Position numbers and translations under genes: made by a program. Shown in pieces: positions 16,463 through 25,005 of a DNA stretch of 45,719 nt (positions within the stretch are counted from its first letter, which is position 1; every line of letters starts with the position of its first letter). The stretch lies in contig JACORW010000078.1 in assembly GCA_016179185.1 (NCBI GenBank), forward strand, positions 1-45,719, read 5' to 3'. The DNA comes from Gammaproteobacteria bacterium (lineage in GTDB: Bacteria; Pseudomonadota; Gammaproteobacteria; Eutrophobiales; Eutrophobiaceae). Under the pieces are notes generated by a model. That model had not been told where the DNA came from. It saw only the letters and a list, made by a program, of their open reading frames with translations, and did no database searches.

Positions 16463-17545
16463 ATGTGCCGTGGCAGGTCCGCGCCGGCAACCCTGATTCT
16501 TTTGGCGGCGAATCTCGCGGGTTGCGCCACCGCCGGCTACTTCGGCCAGGCCATCTCCGGACACCTGCGGCTGTTGCACGAGCGGCAGAACATCGAAACA
16601 GTGATGCGCGATCCGGCGCTCCCGGCCGCGCTTCGATCCCGGCTTGAGGCGGTGGCGCCGATCCTGGCATTCGCCGCCGACAGACTCGGGTTGCCGGCAC
16701 GAGGCAACTACCGGACATTCGTGCAACTGAAGGCGCCCTATGTCACGTGGAATGTGTTCGCCACACCGGCGTTGTCGTTCAGCGCGTGCCAGTGGTGCTA
16801 TCCGGTCGTGGGCTGTTTCCCCTACCGCGGGTATTTCTCGGAGGCGGCGGCCCAGGCCGAAGCCGGGCGGCTGCGGGCGGCGGGGCGGGACGTATTCGTC
16901 GGCGGCATTGCCGCCTATTCCACACTCGGATGGTCGGACGATCCGGTCCTGAGTTCGATGCTGCGCGGTGAAAAACCGGAGCTTGCGGCGCTGCTGTTCC
17001 ATGAACTGGCCCACGTGAAATACTGGGTGCGCGGCGATGCCGAGTTGAGCGAGGCATTTGCCGAGGCCGTGGCCCGTATCGGCACGGAAATGGCCGCAGC
17101 AGAATGGCCGGACGGGGACCTTGGATCCTATCGGCTGCGCATGCAACAGGAAGATGAATTCTTTGCGCTCGTCCTCACGCACAAGCGGCAGTTGCAGGCA
17201 CTTTACGAGTCCGCGCTGCCGGAGGCGGAGAAGCGGATTCTCAAACAACGCCAGTTTGAATCACTGCGCGCGGACTATCGGGAACTGAAGTCCCGTTCCG
17301 GCGATCCGGGCCGCTTCGACGCCTGGCTCGCCTCCGATCTCAACAACGCCAGACTGGTGGCGGTCTCGGCTTACCGCGAACTCGTGCCCGGTCTGCTCGA
17401 CATTTTCCGGCGCGGCGGCAATGACCTGGAGGAATTCTACAAACAGGCGGAGATTCTCAGGCGTTGCGCCCCCGAGGCCAGGCGTGCCTGGGTGCTTTCC
17501 GGGGGGATATTGCCGCCGTGCGTTCCCGTACGCGGAAACCGGTGA
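16463..17545 (+). CDS. Putative aminopeptidase lipoprotein
   Basis: A 360-residue predicted lipoprotein. The lipobox LAGC lies at the end of a short signal peptide (TLILLAANLAGC), so the mature protein would be membrane-anchored in the periplasm. A gluzincin-type zinc site reads LFHELAHVKYWVRGDAELSEAFAEAV, shown here as HELAH plus a downstream glutamate in SEAFAEAV. This matches the putative aminopeptidase family (PF10023-like). The segment VTWNVFATPALSF and the cysteine-rich QWCYPVVGCFPYRGYF precede it. The ATG at 16463 is chosen because it places the lipobox at about residue 22. Substrate is unknown. Confidence 0.8.
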   Translation: MCRGRSAPATLILLAANLAGCATAGYFGQAISGHLRLLHERQNIETVMRDPALPAALRSRLEAVAPILAFAADRLGLPARGNYRTFVQLKAPYVTWNVFATPALSFSACQWCYPVVGCFPYRGYFSEAAAQAEAGRLRAAGRDVFVGGIAAYSTLGWSDDPVLSSMLRGEKPELAALLFHELAHVKYWVRGDAELSEAFAEAVARIGTEMAAAEWPDGDLGSYRLRMQQEDEFFALVLTHKRQLQALYESALPEAEKRILKQRQFESLRADYRELKSRSGDPGRFDAWLASDLNNARLVAVSAYRELVPGLLDIFRRGGNDLEEFYKQAEILRRCAPEARRAWVLSGGILPPCVPVRGNR

Positions 17546-17609
17546 CCGGCGGCGTCATGCCGGCCGGGCGCAGATCAGGAATTTTCCCCGGCAATAGCAT
17601 GGGTTTCCG

Positions 17610-17637
17610 TTGCCTCACATTTTCAATGACTTGCAGT
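17610..17637 (-). repeat. Solo 28-bp fragment of the 45540 hairpin element
   Basis: These 28 bases are exactly the reverse complement of 45601-45628, spanning half of hairpin 3 and the start of hairpin 4 of the element at the window's right end. The complementary hairpin arms are missing here, so this is a truncated copy. It shows that the element is a dispersed repeat. Confidence 0.75.
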
Positions 17638-17711
17638 CGCCGAAGGTGACAGAATGTCCGGGGACGGCGCAGCGTCGGAAGGTAAACAGAGGCTGGGCGG
17701 GCGACTTTTCC

Positions 17712-17741
17712 TTCCGAAATCAACGTCATGCGCGCTATAAT
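17712..17741 (+). promoter_or_regulatory. Candidate sigma-70 promoter
   Basis: A consensus -10 TATAAT (17736-17741) has a weak -35-like TTCCGA (17712-17717) 18 bases upstream. A transcript would start near 17748, giving a leader of about 58 bases to the ATG at 17806, which has AAGG in its upstream region. Confidence 0.45.
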
Positions 17742-17805
17742 TCAATATGTTGCTTGTGAACGGGGCGGCCACACGTTCACTGTTACCTAAATTAAGGTGT
17801 AGCGG

Positions 17806-18693
17806 ATGCTGAACAAGTTCTTCTCCAAGCCGGTGGAACTGCAGGTCGGCGATCAGACATTGAAGTTCTTCTCCATCGGGGACTTCGAATTCTGCCTGTC
17901 CGGCCGCACCTCCGTCCCGTCGCGCAAGATCACCGAGATGGTCAAGTTCACGCCGGATCAGCTCAAAAAGGAAGCGCGCACAATCAAGGATATCGAGAAG
18001 CGTTTTGTGGCGATGCTGTCGCGCTCCATCGAGGACCCGAGCAGCATCAACCGCGCGATGCGCGAACTGGATCCCCTGATATTCTCCCAGGATCACAACT
18101 GGCGCGATGTCGTTTCATCCATGAATGGGGGCGGCGATGATCTGAATCCGTTCCGCCGGGTGGCATTGGTGAAATACATGCAGTACCTGTCGTCGCGGCA
18201 GGAGATCATCAAGTACCTGTACTCCGAGAAAAAGAAATTCATGGAAGAGGTCCCCCAGCGCGAAGGCGAGGCCCCGGACAGCAGCAAGTTCAAGGATACG
18301 TTGATACTTGAGAACACGATTTTCGAGCCCTCCGCCACGGAGGAGAACAAAGGCAAGGAATTCGAGCGGCTGCCCAAGGGCGAAGTGGTAAACCTGAATC
18401 TGGATACGGGTGCCCAGGTGGACATCCTACTTTCGAAACATGCGTGCAAGCTGATTGCCGGCGAAACGCTCAAATTCGTGGACCAGGCCGGAAGACAGTA
18501 CGATCTGCGCAAGGGCCGGAATATCGTGGGCCGCGACACCATCAGCAATATCATGATCGATCCGGCCCTGCGCGACGTATCGCGCCTGCATCTGGTCGTG
18601 GAGAAATTCGACGAACGCCATTGCAGCCTGACGGACATGTCCTCCCACGGGACTTACCTGCCGTCCAAATTCCTGCCGCAGCCGCGCGCCTGA
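17806..18693 (+). CDS. FHA-domain protein with unknown N-terminal domain
   Basis: A 295-residue soluble protein without a signal peptide. Residues 1-190 form a lysine- and glutamate-rich region that I do not recognise. It includes a helix-rich stretch (PDQLKKEARTIKDIEKRFVA) and a charged segment (YLYSEKKKFMEEVPQREGEA). The C-terminal third is an FHA domain with GRNIVGRDTISNIMIDPALR, VSRLHLVVEKFD and SSHGTYLPS. Conserved Arg, Ser, His and the N/HGT element are recognisable, so phosphothreonine binding is plausible. It is the second FHA protein within about 4 kb; neither has a kinase gene nearby. A single-gene unit with its own promoter is likely. Confidence 0.75.
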   Translation: MLNKFFSKPVELQVGDQTLKFFSIGDFEFCLSGRTSVPSRKITEMVKFTPDQLKKEARTIKDIEKRFVAMLSRSIEDPSSINRAMRELDPLIFSQDHNWRDVVSSMNGGGDDLNPFRRVALVKYMQYLSSRQEIIKYLYSEKKKFMEEVPQREGEAPDSSKFKDTLILENTIFEPSATEENKGKEFERLPKGEVVNLNLDTGAQVDILLSKHACKLIAGETLKFVDQAGRQYDLRKGRNIVGRDTISNIMIDPALRDVSRLHLVVEKFDERHCSLTDMSSHGTYLPSKFLPQPRA

Positions 18694-18849
18694 GACCGCC
18701 GCAGCGGCACATCGCGCCGGGAAGCGATCCCCGACCCCGGCAATTTAGCAATATCAATATCGCCAGTTATTATTTATCGGCATAAAAAGCTGCTGGTACA
18801 CTTTCGTCTGCCATTTATTATTTTTGATAATCAAGGAGTTACACGGATC
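18694..18849 (+). promoter_or_regulatory. AT-rich control region of the APS reductase gene
   Basis: This stretch is far more AT-rich than its surroundings. It contains GCAATAT (18749-18755), also present upstream of cysB, and an ATTATT-TTTG-ATAAT inverted motif just before the Shine-Dalgarno AAGGAG (18833-18838). CysB-type regulators bind degenerate AT-rich sites upstream of cys promoters, and cysB lies nearby, so regulation by CysB is a fair inference. No precise hexamers can be assigned. Confidence 0.4.
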
Positions 18850-19590
18850 ATGGACACCCGACCCTTCAATGCCGCCGCTCGCGCCGCGGAATATGAACAT
18901 CGCGACCCGGCCGATACCGTCCGGCTGGCATTGGAGACCTTTCCGAATATCGCCATTTCGTTCAGCGGCGCCGAGGACGTCGTTCTGATCGACATGGCCG
19001 TGAAGATCCGGCCGGACGTCGGGATATTTTCCCTGGACACCGGGCGGCTGCACGCGGAGACCTACCGTTTCCTGGAACAGGTACGAAAACATTACCACGT
19101 GGTCATCGAGGTCCTTTCACCCGATGCGGCAGAACTCGAAAAACTGGTGCGGGAGAAGGGACTGTTCAGCTTCTATCGGGACGGGCACAAGGAATGCTGC
19201 GGTGTGCGCAAGGTAATGCCGTTGCGGCGCAAACTGGCCACGCTGGATGCGTGGATCACCGGGCAACGCAAGGATCAGAGCCCGGGAACCCGGGCAAGCG
19301 TTCCCGTCGTTGAGGAGGATCGTGCGTTCTCGTCCGCGAACCGGACGCTGTTCAAGTTCAACCCGCTGGCCCCCTGGAGCTCGGCGCAGGTATGGCACTA
19401 CATCCGCGCCAATGGCGTGCCGGCCAACGAATTGCACCAGCGCGGCTTCATCAGTATCGGCTGCGAGCCGTGCACCCGGCCCGTGCTGCCGAATCAGCAT
19501 GAACGCGAGGGACGCTGGTGGTGGGAGGAGGAAACAATGAAGGAATGCGGACTGCACGCCGGAAGCCCTCCGGTGGTCGGCTCCGGCTGA
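18850..19590 (+). CDS. cysH: Assimilatory adenylylsulfate (APS) reductase
   Basis: A 246-residue CysH-family enzyme that reduces activated sulfate to sulfite using thiol electrons. The nucleotide loop is [15 protein letters not shown], followed by [12 protein letters not shown]. Two cysteine pairs, ECCGVRK (about residue 117) and GCEPCTRP (about 207), are the ligands of the [4Fe-4S] cluster that marks enzymes using APS rather than PAPS. The family's catalytic cysteine is often in a C-terminal ECG(I/L)H; here it reads KECGLHAG, so it is present. This is the sulfate-assimilation step upstream of sulfite reductase, which is not in the window. A small CxxC protein follows 20 bases after its stop. 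Confidence 0.94.
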   Translation: MDTRPFNAAARAAEYEHRDPADTVRLALETFPNIAISFSGAEDVVLIDMAVKIRPDVGIFSLDTGRLHAETYRFLEQVRKHYHVVIEVLSPDAAELEKLVREKGLFSFYRDGHKECCGVRKVMPLRRKLATLDAWITGQRKDQSPGTRASVPVVEEDRAFSSANRTLFKFNPLAPWSSAQVWHYIRANGVPANELHQRGFISIGCEPCTRPVLPNQHEREGRWWWEEETMKECGLHAGSPPVVGSG

Positions 19591-19610
19591 CAACGGCCGT
19601 GCGCATCACA

Positions 19611-19934
19611 ATGGTCAGGAAGATCCTCGCCGACGGCAGCCCGTGCCGGAAATGCGCCGATGTGGAGGCGCGGCTGCGCGACGGCGGCCATTGGCCCCGG
19701 ATAGATGCGGTTGTGACTGCCGACGAGCGGGATCCCGCAAGCGAGGGGATGGTACTGGCGAATCGCCATGGCGTCGCGCTTGCCCCGTTTTTCATAGTCG
19801 AAAACGACGACGGCAGCGTCCAGGTTCACACGATTTTTTTGCGCTTCCTCCGGGATGTGCTTCAGGCTGATGCGGACCCGGCCGAGGAAACGCGGGAGAT
19901 TCTGGAACGGGGCCAGAATCTGGATTTCCTTTGA
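19611..19934 (+). CDS. Small CxxC thioredoxin/glutaredoxin-like protein
   Basis: A 107-residue protein with a redox-type motif near the N-terminus: MVRKILADGSPCRKCADVEA has CRKC at residues 12-15. A later APFFIVENDDGSVQVHT resembles the cis-Pro region of thioredoxin folds (the AP before FFIVE). It starts 20 bases after cysH. The family often accompanies APS reductase in sulfur bacteria, so it could be a dedicated thiol donor to CysH; that is inference. The ATG at 19611 is preferred; a GTG at 19599 would add four residues. A palindromic repeat begins immediately after its stop codon. Confidence 0.75.
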   Translation: MVRKILADGSPCRKCADVEARLRDGGHWPRIDAVVTADERDPASEGMVLANRHGVALAPFFIVENDDGSVQVHTIFLRFLRDVLQADADPAEETREILERGQNLDFL

Positions 19935-20132
19935 TACGTCCTAAATAGCCATTCCAAATCGCAGTACCAACGGATGGTCCGATCTCATGTTGGCGGACCG
20001 TGTGCCGCAGGAGCGGCACCCGAGCCTTGGGTGAGGCGCGGAGCAGGACTGCGCAGCGCGGCGGGTATTCACGGCGTGTCCGCCAACATGAGATCGGACC
20101 GGCCGTTGAAAATTTGCAGCCTGTTTCGGAAC
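19935..20132. repeat. Nested palindromic element, copy 1
   Basis: The core (19976-20100) is bounded by perfect 23-bp inverted arms starting GGTCCGATCTCATGTTGG at the left. Inside, GTGCCG-CAGGAG-CGGCAC forms a hairpin near the left arm; relative to copies 2 and 3 the core is in the opposite orientation and the middle segment differs. An outer box TTCGGAAC (20125-20132) has a diverged partner near 19951. The left edge TACGTC starts right after the redox gene's TGA. It lies between convergent genes (the redox gene and cysB) and could act as a bidirectional RNA structure. Confidence 0.85.
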
Positions 20133-20138
20133 AAGATT

Positions 20139-21233
<1,095 letters not shown>

Positions 21234-22022
21234 ATGGACTTTCAGATTGCCTATACCGTGGCAGGGTTTGCCGTCGGCTTCATCGTGGGGCTGACGGGCG
21301 TCGGCGGGGGTTCGCTGATGACGCCGGTGCTGGTGCTGCTGTTCAACTTCAAACCCGCGGTCGCGGTCGGCACCGACCTGCTCTACGCCGCCATTACCAA
21401 ATCCGGCGGCATCTTTGTGCATCACCGGAAGGGAAATGTTGACTGGCGCATTGTCCGCCTGCTCGCGGCCGGCAGCATCCCGGCGTCGCTCCTCTCGCTG
21501 CTGCTGTTGCGCGCCCTGGAAGCCGCGGGCGTGAATTACGATCGAATCATCACGTTGGCGCTCGCCGTGGCGCTGATCCTTACTTCATCGGTATTGATGT
21601 TCCGCGGCCAGATGGAAGTGCTGAGCCGCAATGAATCGCTCGACTTCGTGCGCGCGCTGCACCGGCGGCTGCGCACTCCGATGACCGTCGTCGCGGGCGC
21701 GTGCATAGGATTCTTCGTGACCCTGTCGTCCGTGGGCGCCGGGGCGCTGGGCGCGGCGATCCTGTTCTTTCTGTATCCGCGCATGCGCCCGATCACCATT
21801 GTCGGCACCGATCTCGCCCACGCCGTGCCCATCACCGCGATTGCCGGCCTGGGGCACGCCCATCTCGGTACCGTGAATTACGAGTTGCTGGCGAGCCTGC
21901 TGCTGGGATCGCTGCCCGGCATCTACCTGGGCAGCCACACCGGCGCCAACCTGCCGGACCGCATCGTCCGTCCCATCCTCGCGGGCATGTTGTTGCTCAT
22001 CGGGGTGCGCATGGTCTTGTAG
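21234..22022 (+). CDS. TauE/SafE family sulfur-compound permease
   Basis: A 262-residue integral membrane protein of the TauE/SafE (DUF81) family with about seven to eight transmembrane helices. The first repeat begins AGFAVGFIVGLTGVGGGSLM and the second has ACIGFFVTLSSVGAGALGAA, the two internally repeated Gly-rich motifs of the family. Members move sulfite, sulfoacetate, taurine-derived compounds or sulfate. Divergence from cysB and proximity to APS reductase suggest a sulfate or sulfite carrier under CysB control; the direction and substrate are not shown. GGAG lies 11 bases before the ATG. A strong terminator follows. Confidence 0.85.
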   Translation: MDFQIAYTVAGFAVGFIVGLTGVGGGSLMTPVLVLLFNFKPAVAVGTDLLYAAITKSGGIFVHHRKGNVDWRIVRLLAAGSIPASLLSLLLLRALEAAGVNYDRIITLALAVALILTSSVLMFRGQMEVLSRNESLDFVRALHRRLRTPMTVVAGACIGFFVTLSSVGAGALGAAILFFLYPRMRPITIVGTDLAHAVPITAIAGLGHAHLGTVNYELLASLLLGSLPGIYLGSHTGANLPDRIVRPILAGMLLLIGVRMVL

Positions 22023-22037
22023 AGACATGAAATAAAT

Positions 22038-22076
22038 AACCCCGCGCGAGCAGGCTGCATCGTGCGGGGTTTTTTC
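22038..22076 (+). terminator. Rho-independent terminator, probably bidirectional
   Basis: AACCCCGC (22038-22045) pairs with GCGGGGTT (22064-22071), followed by a T-run to 22075. The A-rich stretch on the other side (22029-22039) provides a T-rich tail on the minus strand, so it can end both the permease transcript and the convergent YdcH-like gene. Confidence 0.85.
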
Positions 22077-22105
22077 GCCGGCGCCGGGGCCGGCAGGCGG
22101 CGTTG

Positions 22106-22330
22106 TCAGGCGTGAGCGCGCCGGTAGTCCGCGATGATTGCCGCCATCTTGTCCTTTATCAGGAGTTTCTCCTTCTTCAGATTTTCCAGCGCCATGTCGT
22201 CCATGAGGTTCGCGCGCACGTTGGCGTCGTGAACCCGTTGCTTCAGTTCGACGTGTTTCTTGTAAAGCCGCTGAAAATCGGCGCTTTCGGAAAGCAGTGC
22301 ATCCACTATCTGCTGGTCAAATTCAAACAT
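22106..22330 (-). CDS. YdcH family (DUF465) small protein
   Basis: A 74-residue helical protein of the YdcH/DUF465 family, function unknown. It has the family pattern: FQRLYKKHVELKQRVHDAN, then LENLKKEKLLIKDKMAAII, ending in YRRAHA. The whole chain is predicted as a helical hairpin or short coiled coil. AGGGGG lies 5 bases before the ATG. It stands alone, convergent with the TauE-type permease across a terminator. Confidence 0.85.
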   Translation of the reverse strand: MFEFDQQIVDALLSESADFQRLYKKHVELKQRVHDANVRANLMDDMALENLKKEKLLIKDKMAAIIADYRRAHA

Positions 22331-22550
22331 GAATCCCCCTTCGGTTGCTGGATTGCCCGGTATCGGGTCGAACTGCGGGAAGGCGGAAAGGCCGACATGA
22401 GACAGCGGTGGGAAGCCCGTCTGTCCGAGTCAGGCAGGGGCGGTCAGCGCCCCTGTGATGGCGTGCTAGTGCGGGAAGCCTCATCATGCCTTTCCATTTG
22501 TAACCTTAGTTCAGAATTTCCGGATCCTCAAGCCCGGAGGTCAGGATTAA
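22331..22550. other. Intergenic region with one hairpin
   Basis: No gene is seen. CAGGGGCG-GTCAG-CGCCCCTG (22435-22455) forms a perfect 8-bp stem with no T-tail. GGAGG at about 22536-22540 serves the next gene. Confidence 0.4.
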
Positions 22551-23579
22551 ATGGGAATTTTTCGCCGCAGGTTTTTTTCGACCAATCAACACCTTGTATC
22601 CATGCGTCGCGGCACAAGGCTGCCGGTCTCGTGGGCCCGGCCGCTTCTGCATGCCGGTTCGATCCTGGTACTCGGCGCGGTCTGCCCGGGTCCGGCCGCC
22701 GCGGACACCGGCACCGGGGCGAAAACTTTCGACGTGACCCAGGTTGCGCCCGGGTTGTATGTGCACCAGGGGCAACACGTAAACATTGACGATCCCGATC
22801 GTGACGATATCGCGAATATCGGTTTTATCGTCGGCGAGAAATGCGTCGCCGTCGTGGATACCGGCGGATCCGTTGCCGTGGGCGCCGCGCTTCTGGCGAC
22901 GATCCGCGCCAGTACCGACAAGCCAATCTGTTACGTGGTCAATACCCACGGGCATTACGACCATGTACTGGGAAATGCCGCGTTCAAAGATCTCCCCGAA
23001 GTTGAATTTGCCGGCCATGCCAACCTGGCGGCCGGCCTGTCTGCCTCGACGGAGCTGTTCCTGCGCCAGTTCGGCGCGGATCTCGGCCCCAATCCGGGGC
23101 CGGACAAAATCGTCGCGCCCGCCCTGCAGGTCCGGGATCGCCGGGAGATTGATCTCGGTAACCGGGTGCTGGATCTGCGTGCCCATCCCCTGGCCCACAC
23201 GGATTCCGATCTGACGCTGCTTGACCGGAACACCGGCACCCTGTGGCTGGGGGACTTGCTGTTCATGGATCGCATCCCGGTATTGGACGGCTCGCTGCCG
23301 GGCTGGATGGAGGAGTTGCGCCGCTTGCAGGAAGTAACGGCTTCCCGCGTCATTCCCGGGCACGGGCCGGCAAGCGCGCCCTGGCCGGACGCGGCCGCGC
23401 CCGAGGCTGCCTACCTGCAGAATCTGCGCGACGAGGTGCGCGCGGGCATCGCCGCGGGCCAATTCATGGAAGACCTCATGGAAACCGCCGGCCAGGCGGA
23501 AAAATCAAAATGGCTGCTGCACGAGTCCAATCACGCACGCAACGTCGGTCGTGCCTTTACCGAGCTGGAATGGGAGTAG
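22551..23579 (+). CDS. SoxH-like metallo-beta-lactamase fold hydrolase
   Basis: A 342-residue exported protein. The signal peptide runs to about residue 50 (LLHAGSILVLGAVCPGPAAA). The metallo-beta-lactamase fold shows the zinc motif HGHYDH in VVNTHGHYDHVLGNAAF, a third-ligand histidine in AHPLAHTDSDL, the bridging aspartate in WLGDLLFMDR and a final histidine in VIPGHGP. The N-terminal GLYVHQGQHVNIDDPDRDDIANIGF is typical of the SoxH/quinoprotein-relay metallohydrolase group. Substrate is unknown; members accompany sulfur-oxidation or PQQ-dehydrogenase genes, neither of which is here. The start at 22551 has GGAGG upstream; an ATG at 22602 lacks one. Confidence 0.82.
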   Translation: MGIFRRRFFSTNQHLVSMRRGTRLPVSWARPLLHAGSILVLGAVCPGPAAADTGTGAKTFDVTQVAPGLYVHQGQHVNIDDPDRDDIANIGFIVGEKCVAVVDTGGSVAVGAALLATIRASTDKPICYVVNTHGHYDHVLGNAAFKDLPEVEFAGHANLAAGLSASTELFLRQFGADLGPNPGPDKIVAPALQVRDRREIDLGNRVLDLRAHPLAHTDSDLTLLDRNTGTLWLGDLLFMDRIPVLDGSLPGWMEELRRLQEVTASRVIPGHGPASAPWPDAAAPEAAYLQNLRDEVRAGIAAGQFMEDLMETAGQAEKSKWLLHESNHARNVGRAFTELEWE

Positions 23580-23591
23580 CCGAATTGCGTT

Positions 23592-24845
23592 TCAGAAACG
23601 CGACGGACGATAAGGCAATGCACTCAGTTCCGGCGTGGCGCCGGTCATCAGTTGCGACAGAAGCTTTCCGGACCCCGCGGCCAGCGTCCACCCCAGGTGG
23701 CCGTGTCCGGTATTGAGGAAGACATTGTCAACGCGCGTGCGGCCGATGATCGGCACGCCGTCGCAGGTGTAGGGGCGCAACCCCGCCCAGGCGCAAACGT
23801 CCGCGCCGGGATGGGGCGCGTGGCGCGGGTAAATGCGGGCGGTCGCCGCTATCAGATTTTGAATGCGCTCCGGGCGCAGGCGCGTGTCGAATCCCGCGAA
23901 TTCCGCGGTTCCCGCCACACGCAGTCTGCCGTCCATGGGCGTGAGCGCGATGTGCATGGCGTCATCCACGACCGGCAGACCGGGCCTGATGCCGCCCGCC
24001 ATTGGGACGGTTATCGAGTACCCCTTCACCGGTTGAATCGGCAATTTCGCCCCGAGTCCGGCCCCGAGACGCGGTGATAGACATCCGGCGCATACAACGA
24101 ACGCGTCCGCCTGCGCCGGGCCGGTGCGGGTTCGCAGCGCGATTGCCCGATCGCCGTGCAGCGTGAAACCCAGAACCTCCGCGCCCATGCGGAACTCCAC
24201 GCCGCGGCGTTGCAACGATTCCGCCAATGCCCGGCAGAATCGAAAGGCGTCGCCGGATTCGTCGCCGGGAAAATGGATCGCGCCGGCCAGTCCATCGGCG
24301 ACATCCGCCAACGCCGGCTCCAGCGCAACCACGCCGGACGGATCCAGGATCCCCGGCTCGACCCCTTCCGCCGCGAGCATGCGGGCCAGCGCCATACCCT
24401 CTTCCATTGCCGCAGGGTCGCGATAGATCTTGACGGTGCCGGAACAGATCTGCCCGTAGTCGAGGGCCTCGCTGCGGCGCAGCTCGCGCAAACATGCCAG
24501 GCTGTACGCTGCCAGGCGCACATTTGCGACGGCATTGGCGTGAAAGCGGGCGGCAGTGGAATTGCGCAGGAAACGCATTCCCCACCACATCAATGAACCC
24601 AGGGCTGCCGGGCGGACCAGCACCGGCGCGTCCTCCCGGCCCAGCCAGTGTGTCAGCTTGCCCATGATGCCCGGCTCGTTCCACGGCTCCGCCTGGCTGG
24701 GTGTGACCATGCCGGCGTTGGCAAAACTTGTTTCGAGCCCCGGGCCGGCGCGGCGATCGACGACGGTTACCTGCGCTCCCCGCCCGGCCAGGTAATGCGC
24801 GGAACAGAGACCGAGCAGGCCGGCACCGATGACGATGATTTTCAT
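23592..24845 (-). CDS. dadA: D-amino acid dehydrogenase
   Basis: A 417-residue FAD-dependent dehydrogenase of the DadA family. It oxidises D-amino acids (classically D-alanine) to 2-oxo acids, passing electrons to membrane quinone. The FAD-binding start IIVIGAGLLGLCSAHYLAGR is at the N-terminus. ETSFANAGMVTPSQAEPWN, CAGCLSPRLGAGLG, IQPVKGYSITVP and WAGLRPYTCDGVPIIGRT are typical DadA blocks. The C-terminal NTGHGHLGWTLAAGSGKLL completes the FAD site. The ATG at 24845 is chosen because it begins the Rossmann motif. No alanine racemase (dadX) is next to it. It is divergent from tesB. Confidence 0.9.
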   Translation of the reverse strand: MKIIVIGAGLLGLCSAHYLAGRGAQVTVVDRRAGPGLETSFANAGMVTPSQAEPWNEPGIMGKLTHWLGREDAPVLVRPAALGSLMWWGMRFLRNSTAARFHANAVANVRLAAYSLACLRELRRSEALDYGQICSGTVKIYRDPAAMEEGMALARMLAAEGVEPGILDPSGVVALEPALADVADGLAGAIHFPGDESGDAFRFCRALAESLQRRGVEFRMGAEVLGFTLHGDRAIALRTRTGPAQADAFVVCAGCLSPRLGAGLGAKLPIQPVKGYSITVPMAGGIRPGLPVVDDAMHIALTPMDGRLRVAGTAEFAGFDTRLRPERIQNLIAATARIYPRHAPHPGADVCAWAGLRPYTCDGVPIIGRTRVDNVFLNTGHGHLGWTLAAGSGKLLSQLMTGATPELSALPYRPSRF

Positions 24846-24858
24846 GGCGGGGTGTGAG

Positions 24859-24899
24859 GTTCCGTCCGGGGGAATCGCAGCGGGGCTTCCCCCCGGAAC
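24859..24899. other. Hairpin between dadA and tesB
   Basis: GTTCC (24859-24863) pairs with GGAAC (24895-24899), and an inner GGGGGAA (24868-24874) pairs with TTCCCCC (24887-24893). It lies between divergent starts, so it is not a terminator; an operator or mRNA leader structure is possible. TATGCT (24915-24920) could be a -10 for tesB. Confidence 0.35.
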
Positions 24900-25005
24900 G
24901 TGCGCATGATCCGCTATGCTAACATGCAAAAGATCATTGACCGTCCGCAGTTCAGCCACCGCGGACGAACAGCCGCGAACACCGACCCCGGAGGCAGAGG
25001 CAGGA

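Larger units (their letters stand above)
17546..17805. other. Intergenic region upstream of the cytosolic FHA gene
   Basis: No gene is visible. It contains a 28-bp fragment (17610-17637) of the structured element found at the right end of the window, and a candidate promoter (17712-17741) for the next gene. Confidence 0.5.
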
